Positions 1 through 9,249 are shown, counted from the stretch's first letter. The stretch is 64,000 nt of DNA from Vibrio furnissii CIP 102972 (GCF_000176175.1 NZ_ACZP01000014.1:186001-250000), one strand, 5' to 3'. The notes: generated by a model from the letters alone, not told the origin. Numbers and translations are program-made.

Positions 1-2320
1 GTGCAGTGGTTGGAATCACGCTGCTTGGTTTGGCTTTTTCCAGTTTGATGGCCACAAACTTGGAGGTCGGCGTAAAGGTGCGGTCGCCGTAGCTATCGAG
101 CGGTACCAGCGGATTGGTTTCCGGGTAATACGCCGCGGCCTGCCCGGTTGGCATGTCATACGCCACCAGTTCAAAACCGCTGACACGGCGCTCCAACCCG
201 TCGTCCCACAAGGTCACCAAGTCCACTTTATCGCCCGGTTCATAGCCCAGACGACGAATGTCCTCTGCGTTGACGAACACCACATCACGCATACCAAACA
301 CGCCGCGATAACGGTCATCCAGCCCATACAACGTGGTGTTGTACTGATCGTGGGAACGCAGGGTTTGCAGGATCAGATCCGGCGCATCGCCGCGTTGAAT
401 CACGTTTTCGTTCACCAGTTGCTCCGGCAGCGCTGGCGCAGCAAACTGCGCTTTCCCGCTGGCGGTATTCCATTCACGACGGGCCGCCGTATTACCCAGG
501 TAAAAACCGCCCGGATGCTGCAAACGCTGATTGAAGTTTTCAAACCCGGGAATGGTGTCAGCGATCAAATCACGAATGTGACTGTAATCAGCGATCGCCC
601 AGTCCCAGTCGATTGGGAAATTACCCAGTGTCGCTTTGGCAATCCCCGCCAGAATCGCAGGCTCAGAACGTAGAGATGGCGAGCGCGCTTTGAGCTGGCC
701 ATAGGAGAGGTGCACCATGCTGAAAGTATCTTCAACCGTCACGCCCTGCGGGCCGTTGGCCTGAATATCGATTTCAGTACGGCCAAGGCATGGCAGGATC
801 AACGCATCGCGACCAGTCACCAGATGTGAACGGTTCAGTTTGGTGGCGATGTGTACGGTCAGCTCGCAGTTGCGCAGCGCATCATGAGTACGTGATGTAT
901 CCGGCGTCGCCTGCGCAAAGTTACCGCCAAGGCCGATAAACACTTTGGCGCGCTTCTCTTCCATCGCCTTGATGGCAAGCACGGCGTTATGGCCATGTTC
1001 GCGCGGCACTTTGAATTGGAAGCGTTTTTCCAGCGCATCTAACAGAAACTCCGGCGGCTGTTCATCAATCCCCATGGTGCGGTCACCCTGCACATTACTG
1101 TGACCGCGCACCGGTGATAACCCGGCACCCGGTTTGCCAACGTTCCCGCGCAGCAGCTGCAAATTCACCACTTCCTGAATGGTCGGCACAGAGTGACGGT
1201 GCTGAGTCAACCCCATCGCCCAGCACATCACCACACGTTCAGCACGGCGATACATACGCGCCAGCACTTCGATTTCATCGAGTCCCAAACCCGATTGCTG
1301 AGTGATGTGTTTCCACGAGGTACGATCGACAACGTTTAAGTAAGCCTCCACACCCGTCGTGTGCTCACGAATAAAATCGTGGTCGAAAACCGGCGCCTCA
1401 CCCAATGCTTGCGCTTCGCGCTCCCATTGCAGCAGAAACTTCGCCATACCGCGGAACACAGCCATATCCCCGCCCAAAGCGGGGCGGAAATAAGCACTAC
1501 TGGTCGGCTCCGAGCCGTTGCTCAGCATTTCAATCGGGTGTTGTGGGTGTTGGAAACGTTCCAAACCGCGTTCTTTGAGCGGGTTCAGACAGATCACCTG
1601 TGCGCCGCGTTTAACCGCTTCACGCAAAGGTTCAAGCATACGCGGGTGGTTGGTCCCCGGGTTCTGGCCGATGACAAAAATCGCATCCGCCAATTCCAAA
1701 TCTTTAAATACCACCGTCCCTTTGCCGACCCCGATGGTGTCGGACATGCCAATCCCACTGGCTTCGTGGCACATGTTTGAACAGTCAGGGAAGTTATTGG
1801 TGCCAAACGCTCGCACAAACAGTTGATAAATGTACGCCGCCTCATTGCTGGCACGACCAGAGGTGTAAAATTCCGCTTCGTCCGGAGACGCCAGCGCGTT
1901 GAGATGGCGTGCGACCATCGCAAACGCATCGTCCCAGGAGATTTCGACGTAGTGATCAGTTTCAGAATCATAACGCATCGGATGACTCAGGCGGCCCTGG
2001 TATTCCAGCCAGTAATCGGTTTGTTTCGCCAGTTCCGAAACGCTGTATTTGGCAAAGAAATCCGGATCCACAAGACGGCTGGTGGATTCCCAGTTGACGG
2101 CTTTTGCGCCGTTTTCGCAGAAATTCACCATCCCGCTTTCCGGCGATTCACCCCACGCACATCCCGGACAATCGAAGCCGCCGTTCTGGTTGGTTTTCAA
2201 CATCGCTCTCAGGTTACGAAACGCATTCTCACTGCCTAACCAGCTTTTGGTGACCGCTTTGAGCGCGCCCCAGCCTGCTGCAGGTCCGGGATACGCTTTA
2301 ATGTGTTCCTTTTGGTTCAT
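1..2320 (-). CDS. FdhF/YdeP-type molybdopterin oxidoreductase (3' end cut by window)
   Basis: Open reading frame starting at the ATG complementary to 2318-2320 and running off the left edge; 773 codons are visible, so only a short C-terminal tail can be missing (family members are about 760-780 residues). The N-terminal part has the CPGCAWG and FCENGAK motifs of the YdeP branch of the formate dehydrogenase alpha / DMSO-reductase superfamily, followed by typical molybdopterin-binding stretches (GQNPGTNHPRM, RGNVGKPGAG, GHSNVQGDRTMG). The C-terminal part looks like the molydopterin dinucleotide-binding domain. The family is predicted to bind bis-MGD; the physiological substrate is not established, and YdeP of enterobacteria is linked to acid resistance. 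The nearby fdhD, whose product sulfurates the cofactor of formate dehydrogenases, fits a formate-dehydrogenase-like role. I see no Tat signal, so it should be cytoplasmic. Confidence 0.9.
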   Translation of the reverse strand, partial: MNQKEHIKAYPGPAAGWGALKAVTKSWLGSENAFRNLRAMLKTNQNGGFDCPGCAWGESPESGMVNFCENGAKAVNWESTSRLVDPDFFAKYSVSELAKQTDYWLEYQGRLSHPMRYDSETDHYVEISWDDAFAMVARHLNALASPDEAEFYTSGRASNEAAYIYQLFVRAFGTNNFPDCSNMCHEASGIGMSDTIGVGKGTVVFKDLELADAIFVIGQNPGTNHPRMLEPLREAVKRGAQVICLNPLKERGLERFQHPQHPIEMLSNGSEPTSSAYFRPALGGDMAVFRGMAKFLLQWEREAQALGEAPVFDHDFIREHTTGVEAYLNVVDRTSWKHITQQSGLGLDEIEVLARMYRRAERVVMCWAMGLTQHRHSVPTIQEVVNLQLLRGNVGKPGAGLSPVRGHSNVQGDRTMGIDEQPPEFLLDALEKRFQFKVPREHGHNAVLAIKAMEEKRAKVFIGLGGNFAQATPDTSRTHDALRNCELTVHIATKLNRSHLVTGRDALILPCLGRTEIDIQANGPQGVTVEDTFSMVHLSYGQLKARSPSLRSEPAILAGIAKATLGNFPIDWDWAIADYSHIRDLIADTIPGFENFNQRLQHPGGFYLGNTAARREWNTASGKAQFAAPALPEQLVNENVIQRGDAPDLILQTLRSHDQYNTTLYGLDDRYRGVFGMRDVVFVNAEDIRRLGYEPGDKVDLVTLWDDGLERRVSGFELVAYDMPTGQAAAYYPETNPLVPLDSYGDRTFTPTSKFVAIKLEKAKPSSVIPTTA

Positions 2321-2770
2321 GACGACACTCCTCTCTAGGAATTTCAATGAACGATGCGTTATTTACCGGTGAGCGATGGCAAATATGATTTCGACCATTT
2401 GTGCTTATATTGATGCACAAAGATGCACGAAATAAATAAGGTTCATTGAGTTGTAATTAAACACAACCAACGATATTTTTTGGTCGTGCCTTTTATTTTC
2501 CTAGAGCGTAAATCGTATTTTCACGACCGTCCAATTGAACTTATTGAATTAATCATCGACGAAATCTATCACTCAGACAAAGCAGAAATAACCACACAAA
2601 AAGTAATTTATTGATTCATTATTCAATGAAAGCAGACGTTATTTTTAATCTCGACTCACGCTCAAGACGCATACATTTCGAATAAGCACACCGATGCACT
2701 TGTTCGAGTAACTCACTCTAAATTCGGCACTTATTTTTACTTCAAATACGGAACCAACCATGGGTTTCGC

Positions 2771-2791
2771 GTGATAGAAACGCTCTATCAC
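2771..2791. promoter_or_regulatory. Inverted repeat, possible operator
   Basis: GTGATAGA (2771-2778) and TCTATCAC (2784-2791) are perfect 8-bp arms around a 5-bp centre, followed directly by another GTGATA. It lies about 300 bp upstream of the bestrophin gene and 450 bp upstream of the oxidoreductase. No T-run follows, so an operator is more likely than a terminator. Confidence 0.35.
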
Positions 2792-2883
2792 GTGATAAAA
2801 ACAACTGATTTGACCCGGGGTGTTTTCGATCTTACTCTTGATTCAGATCAAAAAACATGCAGATTTTAATCGCAATCGAGTCA

Positions 2884-2919
2884 GTTTTTGTATCCGTTTT
2901 TGTATCCGTTTTTGTATCC
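2884..2919. repeat. 12-bp tandem repeat, three copies
   Basis: Three exact copies of GTTTTTGTATCC at 2884-2895, 2896-2907 and 2908-2919, with a degenerate fourth start (GTTGTTGT). Because 12 is a multiple of three, the copies create an FCIR-FCIR-FCIR peptide in one frame, which explains a spurious ORF there. Confidence 0.9.
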
Positions 2920-3095
2920 GTTGTTGTCAGTGTGCTAAATCAGACCTTCGACAAAATAGCGTTTTTAAAAAGCATGTGAGATGCCATTCAACCGGCATCA
3001 TCAATAGGATTAAAATAGAATATTGTCGCCATTGAACACTTCAACAATAATATTCTGCTTAAAGTAACGTTAAAACTATTACTCATGGAAAAATC

Positions 3096-3995
3096 ATGAT
3101 CGTTCATCCTAAACCTAATTTAACGAACATTTTATTTTCATTAAAAGGTTCCATTGCAAAACGTATTGCTAAACGCAGTTTTATGATCACCGCTCTGGCG
3201 TCATTAATTGTGTTAGTGGAAGGGATGTTGCCGACATTTTTTACCCATGTGAATGCCACGCCGTTTACTTTGTTGGGTATTTCGCTGTCCATCTTTATGA
3301 GTTTTCGTAACAATGCCTGTTACTCACGTTGGTGGGAAGGTCGTCAGGCGTGGGGACACGTGATTACCGAAGTGCGCTCATTTACCCGCGCCAGTGAAGT
3401 GATTGACGATGAAGCATTACGTACGTCGCTGTTAAAAGAGCTGTGCGGTTTTACCCACGCGTTGGCGGCGCGGCTGCGTAACGAAGATGAGTATCAGGCT
3501 GCGAAAGACTGGCTCAGTCAAGGGGCAGAGACATACGGACACAACGTCAGCGACGGAATTTTGCGCCATATCAGTCGCGGCTATTCCAAGCTCGCCAAAG
3601 CAGGCAGCATCAGTGAGTGGCGTTATGTGGTGCTGGAAGAGCGGTTGCAACACCTGTCGGAGGCACAAGCAACGTGTGAACGTATAAAAAGTACGCCACT
3701 GCCCTTTCCGTACACCTTGCTCTTTCACCGCACCAACTACATTTTCTGTTTGTTGTTGCCGTTTGCGATGGCAGAACCGTTGGGCTGGATTGCGCCGATT
3801 TTTACCACCATCGTCAGCTACACCTTTTTTGGTTTAGATGCGATTGGGGACGAACTGGAAGATCCCTTTGGCCGTGATGAAAACGATCTGCCAATGGATG
3901 CGCTGGTCAGAATTATTGAACGTGACGTTTTGGACGCGCTCAACGTGGCGGAGCTGCCACCGATTTTGCAACCGGTTGATTATGTGCTCAACTAG
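3096..3995 (+). CDS. Bestrophin-like (YneE/UPF0187) chloride channel family protein
   Basis: 299 residues, the usual length for bacterial bestrophin homologues. The N-terminal half holds hydrophobic segments at about 28-50 and 56-72 followed by the family signature SFRNNACYSRWWEGRQAWG (about 68-86), and the C-terminal half has another hydrophobic pair (about 208-250) leading into the FFGLDAIGDELEDPFG motif typical of the family. Known homologues form pentameric anion- or cation-selective channels in the inner membrane; the ion carried here cannot be told from sequence. The start is supported by GGAAAA a few bases upstream. It stands alone between the fdh oxidoreductase and the LysR-fdhD pair; a link to formate or pH balance is only a guess. 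Confidence 0.88.
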   Translation: MIVHPKPNLTNILFSLKGSIAKRIAKRSFMITALASLIVLVEGMLPTFFTHVNATPFTLLGISLSIFMSFRNNACYSRWWEGRQAWGHVITEVRSFTRASEVIDDEALRTSLLKELCGFTHALAARLRNEDEYQAAKDWLSQGAETYGHNVSDGILRHISRGYSKLAKAGSISEWRYVVLEERLQHLSEAQATCERIKSTPLPFPYTLLFHRTNYIFCLLLPFAMAEPLGWIAPIFTTIVSYTFFGLDAIGDELEDPFGRDENDLPMDALVRIIERDVLDALNVAELPPILQPVDYVLN

Positions 3996-4024
3996 TCGAA
4001 ACGCATAGCCACCCCAACGGATTT

Positions 4025-4066
4025 GGCGCAGCGGACACCGCTGCCACTTCAAGTCCGGCGGGTATA
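4025..4066. repeat. Partial ERIC-like element (one end only)
   Basis: The stretch GGCGCAGCGGACACCGCTGC followed by ACTTCAAG and GGCGGGTATA matches the outer third of an ERIC element (compare the full copy at 6586-6729, which has CCAACACCGCTGCAACTTCAA). The core and the other end are absent, so it looks like a decayed or truncated copy. Confidence 0.55.
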
Positions 4067-4183
4067 AGATAATAAGTACTGAGCACACTCAGTCTGTCAG
4101 TCTCAACACAAGTGGCCGAATAACAATACGAGCACGACAACGTGCCGCCCAAGTAAAAAACACCGGCCGCTTAAGGAAGCATT

Positions 4184-5086
4184 ATGGACATTAAGCAATT
4201 GAAATATCTCATTGCACTCGACGAAACCCAACACTTTGGGCAAGCCGCTGCAATGTGCCACATCACGCAGCCCACTTTGTCGATGCGCATTCGCAATCTG
4301 GAAGACGAGCTGCAACTGACCCTGATTAACCGCGGTCAGCGTTTTGAAGGGTTTACTGAAGCGGGCGACCGCATTCTGGCCTGGGCGCGCAGCGTGCTCG
4401 CTGCCCACGATGGGTTACAGGCAGAAGCAGCGAATTGCCGCGGCCAGTTGGTGGGCAGCCTGCGTTTTGGCATGGTGCCGCTGGCGAGCCTGAATCCCAT
4501 GGCACTGCTTGAGCCGCTGTCTAAACGCTACCCTGAACTGCGGTATCAGTTGTGCTCGGTGACGTCTGAACAGGTGATTGACGGCCTCAACCGCAATCAG
4601 TTGGATTTGGGCTTGTGCTATCTCGATCAGGTCGATACCACCCATTTTGAAGTGATTGAACTGGCGGCTACCAGCATGGGGCTGCTGCACGATACCCGTC
4701 ATTTCGGATTTGCTGACACGCAGATGGATTGGGAAAGCCTCGGCCATATTCCGCTGGGTTTGCTGACCAAAGGGATGCATTACCGCCAGTCGATTGACAT
4801 GAGCTTTAGCAGCAAAGGGATTGAGCCACATATTCAGGTGGAGAGTGATTCCACCTTTCAGTTACTGCAAGCGGTCCATGCCGGGTTGTGCTGCGCCATC
4901 ATGCCACTGAACAGCGGTATGGAGACCATGAACGAGCACTTGCGCATGATTCCGATTGCACAGGCCGAAGTGCATTCACGCATCGGCTTACTGATGCGCA
5001 AAACCGAGCCGCGCTCCGCGTTGGCTGAGCGTTGCTTTGCCAAAGCACAGAAAATTTTTGCTGCCAACCACAACGTGTCGGATTAA
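4184..5086 (+). CDS. LysR-family transcriptional regulator next to fdhD
   Basis: 300 residues, standard LysR length. Residues 1-60 form the winged helix-turn-helix (DIKQLKYLIALDETQHFGQA, then HITQPTLSMRIRNLEDEL); about 90-295 is the periplasmic-binding-protein-like effector domain with the usual GxLRFG entry. The start follows AAGGAAG by five bases. It ends 14 bp before fdhD on the same strand, so the two are probably co-transcribed. Placement suggests it controls formate dehydrogenase genes, perhaps including the YdeP-type oxidoreductase across the bestrophin gene, but no operator is evident. The effector is unknown. Confidence 0.9.
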   Translation: MDIKQLKYLIALDETQHFGQAAAMCHITQPTLSMRIRNLEDELQLTLINRGQRFEGFTEAGDRILAWARSVLAAHDGLQAEAANCRGQLVGSLRFGMVPLASLNPMALLEPLSKRYPELRYQLCSVTSEQVIDGLNRNQLDLGLCYLDQVDTTHFEVIELAATSMGLLHDTRHFGFADTQMDWESLGHIPLGLLTKGMHYRQSIDMSFSSKGIEPHIQVESDSTFQLLQAVHAGLCCAIMPLNSGMETMNEHLRMIPIAQAEVHSRIGLLMRKTEPRSALAERCFAKAQKIFAANHNVSD

Positions 5087-5100
5087 ACCGGGAGATCACC

Positions 5101-5961
5101 ATGACGTGCACTGTGACTCAACTGACCGAACTGGCTGAAGCGAATTTCGCTCCGCCCGCCCCTGATCAATATGGCTATGTCGAAATGAATGCCGAACACA
5201 CCCAAGGCGTCAATGCGCTAGCCAGTGAAACGGCGTTGTCGATCAGCTACAACGGCATCAGCCACGCAGTCATGATGGTGACGCCCGGCAACCTTGAAGA
5301 TTTCGTCAAAGGATTCAGCATCAGCAGCGGCATCGTCGAGGCTGCCAGCGAAATCCACGACGTGCAATTGAGCATGGGGGCAGAGTCTCATCATGCCGCC
5401 GTCGACATCGCCAATCGCGCCTTCTGGTCGCTGAAAACCCAGCGTCGCCAACTGGCCGGCACCAGCGGTTGTGGCATTTGTGGTGTCGAAGCGCTGGATC
5501 AAGCGCTGCCATCGTTAACGCCGCTGTCTCCTGTTGCGCCACCGAATCCGGTTCTGTTCAACGGATTGCGCGATCGTATTCAACAAGCACAGGTTCTGGC
5601 CCGTCATAGTGGCGCGTTGCACGCGGCTTTATATGCCAACGAACGAGGCGAGATCACGCTGTGCCGCGAAGATATTGGCCGCCATAACGCATTGGATAAA
5701 TTGATTGGTGCGATGGTCAATGACAAAGTGAATCCACAACACGGCTTTGTGGTGATGACCAGTCGCTGCAGCCTGGAACTGATTCACAAAGCGGTGCGCG
5801 CCAAAATCGCCACCTTAGTGACTTTGTCGGCACCGACGGCGTTGACCGTGCAATGGGCACGTCGCCATCATCTGAACCTGATTCATCTGCCAAAAGGCAG
5901 CGCACCGCGCTTATACAGCCCGGCCCCGGTCAGCAGCAATATTGTCGGTCTGCACCGTTAA
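5101..5961 (+). CDS. fdhD: Formate dehydrogenase accessory sulfurtransferase FdhD
   Basis: 286 residues. FdhD carries sulfur from IscS to the molybdenum cofactor of formate dehydrogenases in the cytoplasm. The signature GTSGCGICGVEAL places the two sulfur-relay cysteines at about C124 and C127; the downstream ALYANERGEITLCREDIGRHNALDK-type block and the TSRCSLELIHKA stretch are also family hallmarks. I chose the ATG at 5101, preceded by GGGAGATCACC, over a longer frame beginning at 5032 inside the LysR gene. It follows the LysR regulator by 14 bp and is closed by a strong terminator at 6094-6140. Confidence 0.95.
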   Translation: MTCTVTQLTELAEANFAPPAPDQYGYVEMNAEHTQGVNALASETALSISYNGISHAVMMVTPGNLEDFVKGFSISSGIVEAASEIHDVQLSMGAESHHAAVDIANRAFWSLKTQRRQLAGTSGCGICGVEALDQALPSLTPLSPVAPPNPVLFNGLRDRIQQAQVLARHSGALHAALYANERGEITLCREDIGRHNALDKLIGAMVNDKVNPQHGFVVMTSRCSLELIHKAVRAKIATLVTLSAPTALTVQWARRHHLNLIHLPKGSAPRLYSPAPVSSNIVGLHR

Positions 5962-6093
5962 TTTCTACTGCGGAGACAACGTGCTCCGCGGTTATTTTCA
6001 CTTTCTCGATTATTTTTACTTTCTCGATAATGGATACCCCAATCACCTTGGGTAACAAGGGTATGTTTACGTTGTTCCTCTTCGCAACGACTT

Positions 6094-6140
6094 GAGATAA
6101 ATAATTCTATTTCCGACGGAATTATTTATCTCTTTTTTTT
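6094..6140 (+). terminator. Intrinsic terminator of fdhD
   Basis: A perfect 14-bp stem, GAGATAAATAATTC (6094-6107) with GAATTATTTATCTC (6119-6132), is followed by eight Ts at 6133-6140. Confidence 0.9.
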
Positions 6141-6157
6141 ACCCCGAATATCGATAA

Positions 6158-6188
6158 TAAAAAAGCGAACAACGTCATCGTCATTCGC
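6158..6188 (-). terminator. Terminator of the small membrane protein gene
   Basis: On the minus strand, GCGAA (complement of 6184-6188) pairs with TTCGC (complement of 6165-6169) with an inner ACG/CGT helix, and six Ts follow. It lies about 50 bp past the stop of the 49-residue ORF and faces the fdhD terminator. Confidence 0.6.
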
Positions 6189-6238
6189 CTTATTTCTTCT
6201 CGCACAATTGAAACATTAAAATCTGCTTTGCCAACGAT

Positions 6239-6388
6239 TCAGTGGCTACTCATCCCTGCAGCAGACATCAGGGCACGAAAGCCCATGGCGACAACGCCCA
6301 GCGTCAGCACACTGCCCGTCCAGATGGCGCCCATCCACAGCAGGTCCATCGCCGTTGAACGCGGTTTCTCTTTCAAATGATGATTCAT
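6239..6388 (-). CDS. 49-residue single-pass membrane protein
   Basis: A short gene running from the ATG complementary to 6386-6388 to the TGA complementary to 6239-6241. The start has a good GGGAG site eight bases upstream. The product begins MNHHLKEKPRSTAM and continues with one hydrophobic helix (about residues 15-42, LLWMGAIWTG to FRALMSA) ending in SSH. Basic and polar residues precede the helix, so a cytoplasmic N-terminus is likely. It is convergent with fdhD, each with its own terminator. I do not recognise the family; membrane anchors and small subunits of formate dehydrogenase systems are possible partners, but this is a guess. The longer frame in this region (6246-6491) has no coding character. 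Confidence 0.65.
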   Translation of the reverse strand: MNHHLKEKPRSTAMDLLWMGAIWTGSVLTLGVVAMGFRALMSAAGMSSH

Positions 6389-6585
6389 GATCGACTCCCA
6401 ATAATAGATTCACCAACGGAAAGTTATTTCCGTCAGCCGAATCAATACAGACTTGATTCATCCATATTAATCCTCGCGTCACTTGGGTCAAATCGGTTTA
6501 ATAAATAGACTCATCGATGTCATCAATCACTAAAAATAATACGTTGAACCCCCGATGAATTTAATTTGCACCTTTCATTATTATG

Positions 6586-6729
6586 TATCCTCAAACTAAT
6601 TGGAGTTGCAGGTAGGCGGCGAGCGATTTAATCCCCATGAGCATAGATCAACTATGTGATTGGGTCGGGCTGGCGCACCAGTTAAGTCGTGAAGCCAACA
6701 CCGCTGCAACTTCAATTAGGCAGAGGATA
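6586..6729. repeat. ERIC element (enterobacterial repetitive intergenic consensus)
   Basis: A 144-bp imperfect palindrome bounded by the exact inverted ends TATCCTC (6586-6592) and GAGGATA (6723-6729). Inside are the known ERIC landmarks: TTGGAGTTGCAGGTAGGCGG near the left end, the central block resembling AATCCCC-GAGC-TTACATAAGTAAGTGA (here AATCCCCATGAGCATAGATC then AACTATGTGATTGGG), and CCAACACCGCTGCAACTTCAA near the right end. Its right end touches the stop codon of the LysR gene that ends at 6733. ERICs are non-autonomous repeats known in Enterobacteria and Vibrio. Confidence 0.9.
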
Positions 6730-6732
6730 TGT

Positions 6733-7644
6733 TTAATCGAATTGGCCTTGCTGCGCAAACTCTACCAACTCATCAATCACAAAGCGGACTTTCGGCAATA
6801 AATGGCGGTTCTTCGGCCATACGGCGTGAATCGGCGATGAACCTGCACAATGGCCCGGTAACACCTCCTGCAATCGGCCCGCTTGCAAATCATCACGAAT
6901 CAGCCACAGCGGCAACTGGGAAATTCCGCAGCCAGCGATCACGGCTTCACGTATCGCGTCGCCGTCACTGAATTCATGGGTCGCTGGCGGCTTAAAACGC
7001 ACAGTTTCGCCGTCGCAGTTTTTCACTACCCACGAGAGCGGCTGATTCTGCTTTAAACTCACCACGCAGTCGTGATTTTTCAGATCATCAAAACTGGATG
7101 GCACGCCACGGCGCGCCACATAATCCGGCGCCGCACACATCACCATTTTTTGTACCGTCAGATGACGCGCCACCAGCCCGCTGCTTTCCTGCAGTTCACC
7201 AATGCGCACCACCACATCCAGCCCTTCTTCGACGATATCGACAAAGCGTTCGTTGAACGTCACTGCCAGCGACAGTTCCGGATACTGTGCGCTCATGGCC
7301 AAGAGCAAAGGCAGCACCTTTTTGCGCCCGAATGCCGCAGGAAGATCAATCCGCAGCTTACCCGATGGCTTGTCGACTTTGGCTTGCAACAGCGCTTCAG
7401 CGCACTCAAGCTGCCCCAGAATATCGAGGCAGCTTTTGAGGTACGCCTCCCCTTCCGGCGTCAGTGTCAGTTGACGCGTGGAACGATGCAGCAGCTTGAC
7501 GCCAAGGCGCTCTTCCAAACGCGACACGCTTTTCGCCACCGCAGATTTAGTGAGGTTGAGCCGCTCGGCAGCGGCGGTGAACGTTTTGTGCTGAGCGGTG
7601 CAGACAAACGCTGTGATGCCGCTGAAATGATCGTCTTTACGCAT
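6733..7644 (-). CDS. LysR-family transcriptional regulator
   Basis: 303 residues. Helix-turn-helix at residues 1-62 (FVCTAQHKTFTAAAERLNLT, then AVAKSVSRLEERLGVKLL), then the effector-binding domain of the LTTR type that binds small organic compounds (LRIDLPAAFGRKKVLPLL is the usual domain entry). It is divergent from the luciferase-like monooxygenase at 7748, with 103 bp between, so that gene is its likely target and it probably autoregulates. Its 3' end abuts an ERIC element. Effector unknown. Confidence 0.9.
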   Translation of the reverse strand: MRKDDHFSGITAFVCTAQHKTFTAAAERLNLTKSAVAKSVSRLEERLGVKLLHRSTRQLTLTPEGEAYLKSCLDILGQLECAEALLQAKVDKPSGKLRIDLPAAFGRKKVLPLLLAMSAQYPELSLAVTFNERFVDIVEEGLDVVVRIGELQESSGLVARHLTVQKMVMCAAPDYVARRGVPSSFDDLKNHDCVVSLKQNQPLSWVVKNCDGETVRFKPPATHEFSDGDAIREAVIAGCGISQLPLWLIRDDLQAGRLQEVLPGHCAGSSPIHAVWPKNRHLLPKVRFVIDELVEFAQQGQFD

Positions 7645-7747
7645 AATTGTAGAACTGAATTCAACATAGAATCGATTTGAAGGCAGTTTATCTTAGTTAA
7701 AGAAACAGGCATAGTCTCATCATTACTGATAACAAGAATGAGTCGTC

Positions 7748-8734
7748 ATGCCTTTACCTCCGTTTTCGATTCTGGATTTGGCTCCGGTTTCAGAAGGTTC
7801 TGATTTCCATCAGACATTTCAACAGTCCGTTTCGTTGGCTCAACACGCCGAAAAGCTTGGCTATCAACGTTTCTGGATGGCCGAACACCACAACATGCCA
7901 GACATCGCCAGCGCCGCGACCGCTGTGCTGCTCAGCCACATTGGCGCGCAAACCGACACCATTCGCCTGGGTTCCGGCGGCATTATGCTGCCCAACCATG
8001 CGCCGCTGATTATTTCAGAACAATTCGGCACGCTGGACGCCTTGTATCCGGGCCGGATTGATTTGGGTCTTGGCCGCGCGCCGGGCACCGATTACCCGAC
8101 GATGCATGCACTGCGCCGCGATCCTGAGCGAATGGATCCTGATTTTGATGAACTGCTGGAAGAGCTGCAGTTTTTTATGGGGCCGATTTCTGATAACCAG
8201 CCGGTCCGTTCGTTCCCGGGTAACAATGCCAAGGTGCCTTTGTGGCTATTAGGATCAAGCACTTACAGCGCGCGCCTTGCCGGTATGAAGGGGCTGCCTT
8301 TTGCTTTTGCGGCTCACTTTGCACCGGATGCGATGCTGCGTGCGTTGGAGATTTACCGCGAACACTTCCGCCCGTCGGAACAACTCGACCAACCTTACGC
8401 CATGATTGGGGTGAACATCATTGTGGCAGAAACCGACCGTCAGGCGCAGTATCTGGGCACGACGGAGAAACAGAAGTTTCTCAAGATGATTCGTGGTGGG
8501 CGCGACAAGCTGCCGCCACCGGTGATGAGCATGGATCCACTGTGGTTGCCGCATGAGCAGCGTCAGGTGGAAAGTCAACTGCGTGAATCGATTCACGGCA
8601 GTCCGGACACGGTGCGTCGCCGCATTGAAGCACTCGTTGAACGCACAGGCGCTGATGAGATCATGGTCAACGCGATGATTTATGATCATCAGGAGAAGCT
8701 GCGTTCTTACGAACTGCTGGCGGAATTGCGCTAA
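7748..8734 (+). CDS. LLM-class flavin-dependent oxidoreductase (luciferase-like)
   Basis: 328 residues, resembling the YhbW branch of the bacterial luciferase superfamily. Features: [12 protein letters not shown] at the N-terminus, the [14 protein letters not shown] motif (about 38-51), [14 protein letters not shown], and [11 protein letters not shown] (about 101-111), all typical of FMN-dependent TIM-barrel monooxygenases of this branch. Such enzymes use reduced flavin and oxygen; the substrate is unknown. Cytoplasmic, no signal. The divergent LysR gene is the probable regulator. A bidirectional terminator separates it from the convergent VOC gene. Confidence 0.88.
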   Translation: MPLPPFSILDLAPVSEGSDFHQTFQQSVSLAQHAEKLGYQRFWMAEHHNMPDIASAATAVLLSHIGAQTDTIRLGSGGIMLPNHAPLIISEQFGTLDALYPGRIDLGLGRAPGTDYPTMHALRRDPERMDPDFDELLEELQFFMGPISDNQPVRSFPGNNAKVPLWLLGSSTYSARLAGMKGLPFAFAAHFAPDAMLRALEIYREHFRPSEQLDQPYAMIGVNIIVAETDRQAQYLGTTEKQKFLKMIRGGRDKLPPPVMSMDPLWLPHEQRQVESQLRESIHGSPDTVRRRIEALVERTGADEIMVNAMIYDHQEKLRSYELLAELR

Positions 8735-8778
8735 ACGTTTCCAGCACACCCCGTGTCAGGGGAGTCAGCATTCAACGT

Positions 8779-8806
8779 CAAAAGCCGTGTGAACACACGG
8801 CTTTTG
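8779..8806. terminator. Bidirectional terminator between LLM oxidoreductase and VOC genes
   Basis: AAAAGCCGTGTG (8780-8791) pairs with CACACGGCTTTT (8794-8805). The A-run and T-run on the two sides let it work in both directions for these convergent genes. The loop is short, so the top one or two pairs may open. Confidence 0.85.
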
Positions 8807-8823
8807 GTTTGTTGCGAGCAAAA

Positions 8824-9249
8824 CTATTTAGCAAACAGCTGACTCATATCTTTGAACGCTTTGAATTCCAACGCGTTGCCGCACGGGTCGAAGAAAAACA
8901 TCGTGGCCTGCTCGCCAACCTGCCCCTGAAAGCGAATATACGGCTCAATCACGAACTCGACCTGATGCGATTTCAACCGCTCTGCCAGCGCTTCCCAATC
9001 GTTCCACGCCAAAACCACACCAAAGTGCGGCACCGGCACATCATGGCCATCGACGGGGTTGGTCACTGCCCGCTCCTGAACGGCCGTTTTCGGGTGGTAG
9101 TGAATCACTAACTGATGACCGAAGAAATTGAAATCGACCCAACGCTCAGCCGAGCGCCCCTCTTCCAGACCAAACACCTGATTGTAAAACTGACGTGCAA
9201 GCGAAACATCGTAAACCGGAATGGCCAAATGAAACGGCTGTAAACTCAT
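8824..9249 (-). CDS. VOC-family (glyoxalase/dioxygenase-fold) protein
   Basis: 141 residues from the ATG complementary to 9247-9249, which follows AAGGAAG; an in-frame upstream codon was not used because it lacks a ribosome site. The fold signature is clear: [23 protein letters not shown] at the N-terminus, then [12 protein letters not shown] and the C-terminal [15 protein letters not shown]. Potential metal ligands are His7, the histidines of HQLVIHYH and the Glu of [11 protein letters not shown] proteins cover many activities (glyoxalases, ring-cleaving dioxygenases, antibiotic resistance), and nothing here picks one. Confidence 0.85.
   Translation of the reverse strand: MSLQPFHLAIPVYDVSLARQFYNQVFGLEEGRSAERWVDFNFFGHQLVIHYHPKTAVQERAVTNPVDGHDVPVPHFGVVLAWNDWEALAERLKSHQVEFVIEPYIRFQGQVGEQATMFFFDPCGNALEFKAFKDMSQLFAK

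Larger units (their letters stand above)
2321..3095. other. Long A+T-rich intergenic region between divergent genes
   Basis: About 775 bases with no convincing gene. It must hold the divergent promoters of the YdeP-type oxidoreductase and the bestrophin-like channel. It contains a hairpin-forming inverted repeat at 2771-2791 and a 12-bp tandem repeat at 2884-2919, listed separately. The only ORF of note (2820-3035) is created by the tandem repeat and has no recognisable features. Confidence 0.6.

Noticed and set aside
2820..3035. ORF of 71 codons with FCIR-FCIR-FCIR repeats
   Set aside because: It is produced by the 12-bp tandem repeat and an A+T-rich leader; no ribosome site and no protein-like composition.
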